Made by a program: the position numbers and the translations under genes
Shown: positions 1 to 5,598 of the stretch, piece by piece
How the letters are laid out: each line of letters starts with the position of its first letter
How positions within the stretch are numbered: the stretch's first letter is position 1
Notes under the pieces: generated by a model
The model's database searches: none
Seen by the model: the letters and a program-made list of their open reading frames with translations, nothing else
Told to the model about the DNA's origin: nothing
DNA from: Planctomycetota bacterium
Lineage (GTDB): Bacteria; Planctomycetota; Phycisphaerae; Phycisphaerales; UBA1924
Direction of reading: 5' to 3'
NCBI GenBank assembly: GCA_017303565.1
Contig: JAFLCM010000111.1
Location: forward strand, 1-7,889
DNA: 7,889 bases

Positions 1-77
1 CGTGCCGGCATGTGGGCGAATGTGCGCTGTTGCCAGCACCGCTCGGAGAGCGGTGCCACCAGGAGCGGCGCCATCGA
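1..77 (+). repeat. Hairpin-bearing intergenic repeat, copy 1 (cut by window start)
   Basis: Positions 4-76 match positions 138-210 with only a handful of differences, an offset of exactly 134 bases. The copy carries a perfect palindrome at 36-56 (9-bp stem GCACCGCTC, loop GGA). It is followed by one 15-bp unit GCCACCAGGAGCGGC (55-69) and the start of a second (70-75). A third, inverted copy lies after 5270. This family resembles dispersed intergenic repeats of high-GC bacteria, but I do not recognise a named family. The left end is outside the window. Confidence 0.85.
36..56. repeat. Core palindrome of repeat copy 1
   Basis: A perfect inverted repeat: GCACCGCTC at 36-44 pairs with GAGCGGTGC at 48-56, leaving a GGA triloop. 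It is identical to the palindrome at 170-190. No T-tract follows, so it is not a standard intrinsic terminator on this strand. Confidence 0.9.
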
Positions 78-80
78 GGT

Positions 81-103
81 GACCCCGGTCTCCGACCGGG
101 GTC
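81..103. repeat. Second palindrome of the element (GACC-type)
   Basis: A perfect 10-bp inverted repeat: GACCCCGGTC (81-90) and GACCGGGGTC (94-103) separated by TCC. The inverted downstream copy of the element has a corresponding GACC...GGTC hairpin at 5392-5411. The stem sequence differs there, but both ends are the same. Confidence 0.85.
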
Positions 104-169
104 GGCGGCGGCGCGGGTGTGGCCTGTGTCGAGACCTCCCGGCATGTGGGCGAACGCACGCTGTTGCCA

Positions 170-190
170 GCACCGCTCGGAGAGCGGTGC
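170..190. repeat. Core palindrome of repeat copy 2
   Basis: A perfect inverted repeat: GCACCGCTC (170-178), loop GGA, GAGCGGTGC (182-190). It sits 20 bases before the transporter start codon, so in RNA it would form a stable stem just upstream of the ribosome-binding region. Confidence 0.9.
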
Positions 191-194
191 CACC

Positions 195-199
195 GGGAG
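195..199 (+). promoter_or_regulatory. Candidate ribosome-binding site inside the repeat
   Basis: GGGAG at 195-199 lies 10 nt before the GTG at 210 and is a plausible Shine-Dalgarno sequence. It is part of the 15-bp repeat unit, so the repeat may itself supply the translation start context. The same unit occurs elsewhere without a gene, so the match alone is weak evidence. Confidence 0.4.
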
Positions 200-209
200 C
201 GGCGCCACC

Positions 210-1826
210 GTGAACCGTGATGCGATTCGTCAAAGCCCGCGCGGACGCTCCGACGAAAGTGTTGGATTGCCTCCCACAGACGTTCAATCCGGGTTCACGG
301 CGCTCGACTGGGCCATCGTGGGGGTGTACCTCCTCTCGATGGTTGGGCTGGGGGCGTGGCTGTCCCGGCGTCAGACCGACACCCGGGCCTATTTCCTGAG
401 CGGGGGCAAGATCCCCGCGTGGGCGGCGGCTGTGAGCGTGGTCGCCACCAGCGTGTCCGCCGCCACCTTCATCGGCGCGCCCGAGCAGTCGTACACCGGC
501 AACCTCACCTATCTGGCGGGGGTGCTCTCCAGTGTCATCGCGGTCATCGTGGTCGCGGTGTGGTTCATCCCCGCGTTCTACCGCGAGAAGGTCACGACCG
601 TGTACGAACTGCTGGAGCGCCGCCTGGGCGTGAAGGCCCGGCGCGGATGCAGCGGCGCGTTCATGCTCGGGCGCCTGCTGGCGTCGGGTGCGAGGCTGTA
701 CATCGCCGCCATCCCGGTCTCGCTGATCGCCTTCGGCGACCTGTCCACCGGGCACCTCGCCGCGTCGATCGCCATCGCCGCCGTCGCCTCGATCCTCTAC
801 ACGGTCCTCGGCGGCCTTGACGCCGTGATCTGGACCGAGGTACCCCAGGCGCTGCTCTTCGTGTTCGCGGCGGTGGCGGCCATCGGCATCCTCCTCTGGC
901 ACATCCCCGCCGGCGTGAGCGAGATCGCCGGGGCGCTGGCCCGGACCACGCTCCCCGACGCGACGTCGAAACTCACCCTCTTCGACACGCGGTTCTCGCT
1001 CACCAGCGACTTCTCGGTGTGGTCGGCGCTCATCGGCCTGACGCTGTTCAACCTCGCGGTCTATGGGACCGACCACGACCTGGCCCAGCGGATGCTCACC
1101 TGCAAGAGCGCCGCCAAGGGCAGCCAGTCGGCCCTGCTCTCGAACGCGCTGGGGCTGGGCGTGGCGGCTCTGTTCCTGGTGATCGGGCTGCTGCTCTACG
1201 TCTTCTACCAGAGGCCCGACCTGATGGGCGACGCCGCGCCCGGGAGCGCCCCCGAAGGCCGCAAGGTGTTCCTCTCGTTCATCCTCGACCACACGCCGCC
1301 GGGCGTGCGCGGGCTGATGCTCGCCGGCCTGTTCGCGGCGGCGATGAGCAGCCTCGCCAGCAGCATGCAGGCGATGGCGTCGACGCTGGTGTGCGACTTC
1401 TACCGCCCGCTGCGCCCCGGACGCGACGAGGCCCACTACCTGCGGGTCTCTCGCGGCGCGGTGGTGCTTTGGGGCGTCCTCCTGGCCCTCTTCGCGGTCG
1501 CGTGCATCGCCCTGCAGGAGTCCAGCGGCAAGGGGCTGATCCCCTTCGCCATGGAGGTGATGCTCTACGCCTACACCGGCATGCTGGCGGTGTTCGTGAC
1601 CGCGATCTTCACCCGCCGCGGCACCGGCGCCAGCGCCGTCGCGGCCCTGTGGGCGGGGGCGATCGCCACGGCGGCGATGCAGTTCGCGCCCATCCTGGCC
1701 AAGAAGTGGTGGCACATTGACGTGATCGCGCTCAGCCTGGGCTGGAAGATGTTCATCGGCACGGCGATCGCTCTGGCCGTGTGCCTCAGCGCCAGAGGGG
1801 CCGCGGACCGGGCATACCCTCGGTAA
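210..1826 (+). CDS. Sodium:solute symporter (SSS family)
   Basis: A secondary transporter of the SSS family (LeuT fold), expected to import a small solute with Na+ across the inner membrane; the substrate cannot be read. With the GTG start at 210 the protein is 538 residues, normal for the family. I see about 13 hydrophobic segments (first near 31-50, last near 503-526). Family motifs are SAATFIGAPEQ (83-93), AVIWTEVPQALLF (205-217), TDHDLAQRML (287-296) and GLFAAAMSSLASS (373-385). By comparison with vSGLT, A377, S380 and S381 would form part of the Na2 sodium site. The start is uncertain: the frame stays open upstream, with an in-frame ATG at 144 and a GTG at 12, but both lie in repeat DNA. 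The GTG at 210 follows the repeat directly and has GGGAG 10 nt before it. It is the first gene of a three-gene operon; the next start is 4 nt past its TAA. No promoter is visible. Confidence 0.93.
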   Translation: MNRDAIRQSPRGRSDESVGLPPTDVQSGFTALDWAIVGVYLLSMVGLGAWLSRRQTDTRAYFLSGGKIPAWAAAVSVVATSVSAATFIGAPEQSYTGNLTYLAGVLSSVIAVIVVAVWFIPAFYREKVTTVYELLERRLGVKARRGCSGAFMLGRLLASGARLYIAAIPVSLIAFGDLSTGHLAASIAIAAVASILYTVLGGLDAVIWTEVPQALLFVFAAVAAIGILLWHIPAGVSEIAGALARTTLPDATSKLTLFDTRFSLTSDFSVWSALIGLTLFNLAVYGTDHDLAQRMLTCKSAAKGSQSALLSNALGLGVAALFLVIGLLLYVFYQRPDLMGDAAPGSAPEGRKVFLSFILDHTPPGVRGLMLAGLFAAAMSSLASSMQAMASTLVCDFYRPLRPGRDEAHYLRVSRGAVVLWGVLLALFAVACIALQESSGKGLIPFAMEVMLYAYTGMLAVFVTAIFTRRGTGASAVAALWAGAIATAAMQFAPILAKKWWHIDVIALSLGWKMFIGTAIALAVCLSARGAADRAYPR

Positions 1827-1830
1827 CGAC

Positions 1831-2982
1831 ATGACCCCGACGCCACCCGACGCGATGACCACGGACGAACTGATCGGGCGGATGCTCATGTTCGGCCTGC
1901 GCGGCGCGGGCCCGTCCGACCCGATCTTCCGCGCCGATCTCGAGGCGTGCCGGAGCGCCCGCGTCGGCGGCGTCATCCTCTTCGACGTCCATCTGCCCGA
2001 GTTCACCCGCAGGGTACAGGGCGGCGATCCGCCGGCCTCGGCGAAGGCCCACGCGGCGCGGAACATCATCTCCCGCGATCAGGCCGCGGCCCTCGCAGCG
2101 GAAGTCCGGTCGGCGCTCGGCGCGGACGCGATCATCTCGATCGACCAGGAGGGCGGCGACGGCGACACGGGCGTCGCCCGCCTCAACCCGCGCCGCGGCT
2201 TCGTGCCAACACCGACCCACGAAGCCCTGTCGCGCATGTCGCCGTCGGAACGCGCCGCCGCGCTCGCAACGCTCGTGGCCGATGTCCGCGCTGTCGGCTG
2301 CGACCTCAACTTCTCCCCTTGCGTTGACGCGAAGGTGAACCCCGAAAGCCCCGTCATCGCGAAGAAGCAGCGCTGCCTCGGGTCCGACGCTGACCACATC
2401 GCCGCGCTCGCCATCGAGATCACGGGAGCGCACACCCGCGCGGGCGTGCTCTCGTGCCTGAAGCACTTCCCCGGGCACGGCTCGGCGGAGGGCGACACCC
2501 ACTCGGGCTTCGTCGATATCACCCGGACGTGGCGCGCCGACCCCGAACTCGCCGTCTACCACGCGCTCCTGCCACGCGTCCATCCCGGGTGGACGCTCGT
2601 CATGCCCGGCCACGTCTTCCACGCCCAGATCGACCCCGACCACCCGGCGTCGCTGAGCCGTGCTCACATTCACGGCATGCTCCGCGGCGTGCTGGGCTTC
2701 GAGGGCGTGGTCGTCACCGATTCGCTCGACATGGGCGCGGTGACGGGGCGCTACGGACGCGACGAGGCGCTCCTCCTCGCGATCAACGCGGGCGCGGACA
2801 TCCTGCTGGACGGCGTCAACGCGCCTGCCGAGGACACCCCGCACCCCGCGCCGCTCGCTCACGAAGCGATCGCCCGCGCCCTCCGCGACGGGCGGATCGT
2901 CGGCGGCGAATCCCGACTCCGTGAGAGCGCCCGCCGCATCGCACGGTTGCAACGCTGGTCGAACCCCGCGACCATGCGCTGA
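1831..2982 (+). CDS. GH3 beta-N-acetylhexosaminidase (NagZ-type)
   Basis: A single-domain glycoside hydrolase family 3 enzyme of 383 residues, slightly longer than E. coli NagZ. The family removes terminal beta-linked N-acetylglucosamine, in NagZ from peptidoglycan fragments. There is no signal peptide, so it should be cytoplasmic. Visible motifs are IDQEGG (104-109), KHFPGHG (211-217), the Asp-Thr-His dyad GDTH (221-224, acid/base D222/H224) and VTDSLDMGA (295-303), where D297 should be the nucleophile. K211, H212 and D105 match sugar-binding residues of NagZ; R181 in the KQRCLG stretch probably fills the conserved arginine position. The usual GGRVxRL loop reads GGDGDTGVARL here, a small change or insertion near the active site. 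The ATG at 1831 has no clear Shine-Dalgarno sequence, and an in-frame ATG at 1855 is an alternative. It ends in TGATG, overlapping the peptidase start by one base, which suggests translational coupling. Exact substrate specificity within GH3 is uncertain. Confidence 0.93.
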   Translation: MTPTPPDAMTTDELIGRMLMFGLRGAGPSDPIFRADLEACRSARVGGVILFDVHLPEFTRRVQGGDPPASAKAHAARNIISRDQAAALAAEVRSALGADAIISIDQEGGDGDTGVARLNPRRGFVPTPTHEALSRMSPSERAAALATLVADVRAVGCDLNFSPCVDAKVNPESPVIAKKQRCLGSDADHIAALAIEITGAHTRAGVLSCLKHFPGHGSAEGDTHSGFVDITRTWRADPELAVYHALLPRVHPGWTLVMPGHVFHAQIDPDHPASLSRAHIHGMLRGVLGFEGVVVTDSLDMGAVTGRYGRDEALLLAINAGADILLDGVNAPAEDTPHPAPLAHEAIARALRDGRIVGGESRLRESARRIARLQRWSNPATMR

Positions 2983-5270
2983 TGAACCGCAAGACCTGTG
3001 TTCGCAACGCCCTCCTGAACGCCACGGCCTGCGTCGCCCTCGCCCTCGCGGCGTGCGCCTCCCCAACCCGCAGCGCCGAGGCCCCGCGCGACCCCAACTC
3101 CGGCTTCCTCCGCCAGTACGCCGAGACCAACCGCTTCCGCAATGGCCGCGTGAACGCCGTCACGATCACCCCCGACGGTTCAAAGGTGCTGTTCCTCCGC
3201 TCCGGCCCGCGCGACCGCGTGCAGAACCTCTACGAGTGGGACGTCGCCAACAGAGTCGAGCGCGTCCTGCTCACCGCCGACCGGCTTCTCGGCAGCGCCG
3301 AAGAGACCCTGACCCCCGAAGAAAAGGCCCGGCGCGAGCGGGCCCGCCAGACCGCCCGGGGCATCGCCTCCTTCGAACTCTCCAAGGACGGCACACGCCT
3401 GCTCGTACCTCTTTCCGGGCGGCTCTTCGTGGTGGCGCTGGCGGACGGCGCGATCACCGAGATCAGGCCGCAGGCCAAAGACGCGCCCGCCCCCCTCGAC
3501 GCCCGCTTCAGCCCCGACGCAAGCAAAGTCGCCTTCGTCCGCGCCGGCGAACTCTGGGTCACCGAGATCGACAGCGGCGCGGAGCAGCGCCTCTCGCCGC
3601 CGGCCGCTCCGGACCTCTCCCACGGCGACGCCGAGTTTGTCGCCCAGGAAGAGATGGGACGCTCGCGCGGGTACTGGTGGTCGCCGGACTCGGCGGCGCT
3701 CGTCTACCAGACGACCGATACCTCGAAAGTTGAGAGCGTCTACATCAGCGACCCGCTGAACCCCTTCGTGCCGGCCAAGTCCTGGAAGTACCCGCGCGCC
3801 GGCACGACCAACGCCACCGTGACCCTCAGCGCCGTCGCCGTCCCCGGCGGCACGCCCGTGCCGCTCGAATGGGACCGCGAGATGTTCCCCTACCTCACCG
3901 GGGTGAAGTGGGACAAGCAGCGTTCGCTGTTCGTCACCGTGCAGAACCGCCTGCAGACCGAGGTCCGCGTCTTGCGCTTCGATCCCGGCACCGGGCGCTC
4001 CACCCTCCTGCTTTCCGAGACCGACCCCGCGTGGGTCAACCTCGACCAGCAGATGCCGCACGTCTCCGACGACCTGCCCGGCTACTTCTGGACCACCGAG
4101 GGCGCGGGCTGGACCGACCTCGAGTGGCGCATGGACCCGGGGAACGACCGGCGCCTGGTCGTCGGCGGCGAGATCAACTACCGCACGCTGGTAAAGGTCG
4201 ATCCGCGCCGACGCGAGACCCTCGTCGTCGCCGGTCAGGACCCCACGCAGGCCCACCTCTACAGCGTCGAGTACCGCGAGGGCGACATGGTCCCCACCTG
4301 CCTCACCTGCGCGTGGCCCGGCGTCCACGGCGCGACCGTGAGCAAGGACGGCTCGACCCTCGTGCTCACCACCCAGCCTGAGCGCGGCGGGGTCACCACC
4401 CGTGTGTTCCAACGCGCCCCGGGCGAGCGCGGGCTGGGCACACCCGCCGGTGAGATCGCCTCCGCCGCCGAGCGCCCCCCCGTCGAGCCGCGGATCGAAT
4501 GGACCACCGTCAAGGGCGAGGCGGAGTGGCACGCCGCGGTCGTCCGCCCTTCATGGTTCACCCCAGGGCGGAAACTGCCGGTGCTCTGCAGCGTGTACAC
4601 CGGGCCGACGGCCCAGACCGTGCAGCGCTTCGCCGACCGGACCTCTCTGGAGCAGTGGCTGGCGGACCAGGGGTTCATCGTCGTGCTCATCGACAACCGC
4701 GGCACGCCGGGACGCGGTCGCGCCTGGGAGCGCCTGACGCACCGGAACCTGATCGACCTGCAACTGAACGACCAGACCGCGGTGCTGCGCCTCCTGGGCG
4801 AGCGCTACCCGGAGATGGACATGTCCCATGTCGGCGTCTATGGGTGGTCCTTCGGCGGGTACTACGCGGCGATGGCGGCGTGCCGCCGACCCGACGCCTA
4901 CAAGGCCGCCTGCGCCGGCGCACCCGTCACCGACTGGGCCGACTACGACACCCACTACACCGAACGGTACATGGGCCTTCCGAACGAGAACACCGATGGG
5001 TACCGCATCGGGAACGTGATAACCTGGGTCAAGGACCTGAAGTCGCCGCTGCTCCTCATCCACGGCAGCGCCGACGATAACGTCTACTTCACGCACAGCC
5101 TGAAACTGATGGAAGCCGCCCTGCGCCAAGGGGTGTCGGAGCACATCGAGTTCCTCCCGCTCGCCGGCCAGACCCACGTCGTCGTCGAGCCCGAGGTGGT
5201 GGAGCGGATGTACACGCGGATGGCGAGGTTCTTCCAAGAGCGCCTCGCGGCGAAAACGCCCGCCCCCTGA
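2982..5270 (+). CDS. DPP4-like S9 peptidase, predicted lipoprotein
   Basis: A prolyl oligopeptidase family S9 enzyme of 762 residues. It should cleave X-Pro or X-Ala dipeptides from peptide N-termini. The N-terminus is a lipoprotein signal: Arg/Lys at 3-8, a hydrophobic stretch, and lipobox LAAC (22-25) with C25 as the lipidated residue, so the enzyme is likely anchored in the envelope and facing the periplasm or outside. A beta-propeller spans about 50-500. It contains the Glu pair E223-E224 in QEEMGRSRGYWWSPD, matching human DPP4 E205/E206, which hold the substrate amino terminus. The alpha/beta-hydrolase domain spans about 505-755, with VYTGP (538-542; Y539 for the oxyanion hole), GWSFGGY (621-627; nucleophile S623), HGSADDNV (694-701; acid D698) and GQTH (729-732; H732). 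All catalytic residues are present. Its ATG overlaps the GH3 stop codon and has no Shine-Dalgarno sequence of its own, so translation is probably coupled. The stop at 5270 is followed after one base by the inverted repeat element. Confidence 0.95.
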   Translation: MNRKTCVRNALLNATACVALALAACASPTRSAEAPRDPNSGFLRQYAETNRFRNGRVNAVTITPDGSKVLFLRSGPRDRVQNLYEWDVANRVERVLLTADRLLGSAEETLTPEEKARRERARQTARGIASFELSKDGTRLLVPLSGRLFVVALADGAITEIRPQAKDAPAPLDARFSPDASKVAFVRAGELWVTEIDSGAEQRLSPPAAPDLSHGDAEFVAQEEMGRSRGYWWSPDSAALVYQTTDTSKVESVYISDPLNPFVPAKSWKYPRAGTTNATVTLSAVAVPGGTPVPLEWDREMFPYLTGVKWDKQRSLFVTVQNRLQTEVRVLRFDPGTGRSTLLLSETDPAWVNLDQQMPHVSDDLPGYFWTTEGAGWTDLEWRMDPGNDRRLVVGGEINYRTLVKVDPRRRETLVVAGQDPTQAHLYSVEYREGDMVPTCLTCAWPGVHGATVSKDGSTLVLTTQPERGGVTTRVFQRAPGERGLGTPAGEIASAAERPPVEPRIEWTTVKGEAEWHAAVVRPSWFTPGRKLPVLCSVYTGPTAQTVQRFADRTSLEQWLADQGFIVVLIDNRGTPGRGRAWERLTHRNLIDLQLNDQTAVLRLLGERYPEMDMSHVGVYGWSFGGYYAAMAACRRPDAYKAACAGAPVTDWADYDTHYTERYMGLPNENTDGYRIGNVITWVKDLKSPLLLIHGSADDNVYFTHSLKLMEAALRQGVSEHIEFLPLAGQTHVVVEPEVVERMYTRMARFFQERLAAKTPAP

Positions 5271-5411
5271 CACCGCTCCCGACGGCACGGCTCCCGGTGG
5301 CGCCGCTCCTGGTGGCACGGCTCTCCGAGCCGTGCTGGACGAGGGCCCGCATTCCCCCAAAGGCCACGCCACACCCGCCAACCCGGCCACAGACCGGGAC
5401 CACCCCCGGTC
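5271..5411 (-). repeat. Hairpin-bearing intergenic repeat, copy 3 (inverted)
   Basis: Read on the minus strand this follows the same order as copy 2: a GACC...GGTC hairpin (5392-5411), GGGTGTGGC (5368-5376), an ATGCGGGC block similar to ATGTGGGC, the core palindrome (5315-5335) and then 15-bp units. Here there are three complete units (5302-5316, 5287-5301, 5272-5286) with consensus GCCACCRGGAGCSGY. The last unit ends one base after the TGA of the peptidase gene. The copy is more diverged between its two hairpins than copies 1 and 2 are from each other. Confidence 0.8.
5315..5335. terminator. Core palindrome of copy 3; possible operon-end hairpin
   Basis: A perfect 9-bp stem, GCACGGCTC (5315-5323) with GAGCCGTGC (5327-5335) and a TCC loop, 45 nt after the operon stop codon. 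It could stop transcription or protect the mRNA 3' end. There is no T-tract after it, so it does not meet the usual intrinsic terminator pattern. Compared with copies 1 and 2, the fifth base pair is changed on both sides, so pairing is kept. Confidence 0.35.
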
Positions 5412-5445
5412 ACACTCCCCGATCCGAACAACGCCTGACAACACC

Positions 5446-5489
5446 CGATCTTCACGCTCGTGAAACTGAGGAATCTCGACAGAAGATCG
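5446..5489. promoter_or_regulatory. Nested inverted repeats, possible operator or RNA hairpin
   Basis: An 8-bp perfect inverted repeat (CGATCTTC and GAAGATCG, 28 bases apart) encloses the left half of a compact dyad, TTCACG-CT-CGTGAA (5451-5464). The two share TTC, so they cannot both form fully in one RNA. The compact dyad has the size and symmetry of a dimeric regulator site. This is pattern evidence only. Confidence 0.35.
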
Positions 5490-5536
5490 TTGCGGCGGCG
5501 CTCAAAACCGCCATGATGGTCTTTCTCAGCAAGACC

Positions 5537-5592
5537 CGGTGTGTGTTCGGCCACCATTGCCGCGTGAAACGCACACCGACAGGCAAGGTGGT
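5537..5592 (+). promoter_or_regulatory. Candidate bistable RNA leader controlling translation
   Basis: Two long pairings interleave here. Stem A pairs 5537-5547 with 5568-5578: 11 pairs, one of them G-U (T5544-G5571). Its loop can add CGGC/GCCG (5548-5551 with 5559-5562). Stem B pairs 5551-5555 with 5587-5591 and 5557-5561 with 5582-5586: ten Watson-Crick pairs around a bulged A5556, plus a possible G-U pair 5550-5592. Its loop can add GCGT-GAA-ACGC (5562-5572). Stem B buries the Shine-Dalgarno sequence at 5585-5590, while stem A leaves it free. The layout suits a translational switch, though I cannot match it to a known riboswitch class. Confidence 0.4.
5585..5590 (+). promoter_or_regulatory. 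Ribosome-binding site of the beta-helix gene
   Basis: AAGGTG ends 8 nt before the ATG at 5599. Its position fixes this ATG as the start, ahead of the GTG at 5539 that opens the same frame without a comparable site. It is wholly contained in the 3' strand of stem B of the leader. Confidence 0.65.
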
Positions 5593-5598
5593 GTTCCC

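Larger units (their letters stand above)
81..209 (+). repeat. Hairpin-bearing intergenic repeat, copy 2 (more complete)
   Basis: This copy shows the fuller architecture. First comes a 10-bp palindrome at 81-103 (GACCCCGGTC, loop TCC, GACCGGGGTC). Then a GGGTGTGGC block (115-123) and a GGCATGTGGGCGAA block (141-154). Then the core palindrome at 170-190 (9-bp stem GCACCGCTC, loop GGA). Last come a 15-bp unit (189-203) and six bases of a second (204-209). The second unit stops exactly where the GTG start codon of the transporter gene begins. There are no stop codons through the repeat in the transporter frame, so the frame stays open to the window edge. Confidence 0.85.
5412..5598 (+). other. 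Intergenic leader upstream of the beta-helix gene
   Basis: I find no convincing gene in this 187-base stretch. It holds a series of inverted repeats: CGATCTTC/GAAGATCG (5446-5453 with 5482-5489), an inner TTCACG-CT-CGTGAA dyad (5451-5464), GGCGG/CCGCC (5494-5498 with 5508-5512), GGTCTT/AAGACC (5518-5523 with 5531-5536), and two competing stems in 5537-5592. The only promoter-like pair I see is TTGCGG (5490-5495) with CATGAT (5512-5517), which is weak. The promoter must lie here or upstream unless the gene is read through from the operon. Confidence 0.55.

Noticed and set aside
1..209. CRISPR array
   Set aside because: There are only two copies with a 134-bp period, each carrying internal palindromes and 15-bp units. 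This is not the short-repeat and unique-spacer pattern.
12..209. N-terminal extension of the transporter from the open frame at 12 or 144
   Set aside because: The added residues are encoded by the repeat, are low in complexity and lie outside the SSS fold. The GTG at 210 is the better start.
1786..4532. Long minus-strand open frames (426 codons at 1786-3066 and 450 codons at 3180-4532) opposite the GH3 and peptidase genes
   Set aside because: They are rich in Arg, Gly, Ala and Val with no recognisable motif, and they lie opposite genes with intact catalytic motifs. Long antisense frames are common in GC-rich DNA.
1..5411. Composite transposon with the repeats as terminal inverted repeats
   Set aside because: No transposase or recombinase gene lies between the copies, and no target-site duplication can be recognised. 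Mobility remains only a hypothesis in the findings.
5490..5517. Sigma-70-like promoter TTGCGG with CATGAT at 16-nt spacing
   Set aside because: Each box has only a partial match and the region is dense with inverted repeats. It is mentioned in the leader entry but not called as a feature.
5537..5592. Both leader stems formed together as an H-type pseudoknot
   Set aside because: The order of strands fits a pseudoknot, but the connecting loops (about 3, 6 and 3 nt) look too short to cross two stems of 10-11 pairs. Competing structures, or a partial pseudoknot, are more likely.
5412..5598. A known riboswitch (c-di-GMP, SAM-II, preQ1, cobalamin)
   Set aside because: I could not find the conserved core bases of any of these classes in the leader. 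Only the competing-stem layout is similar.
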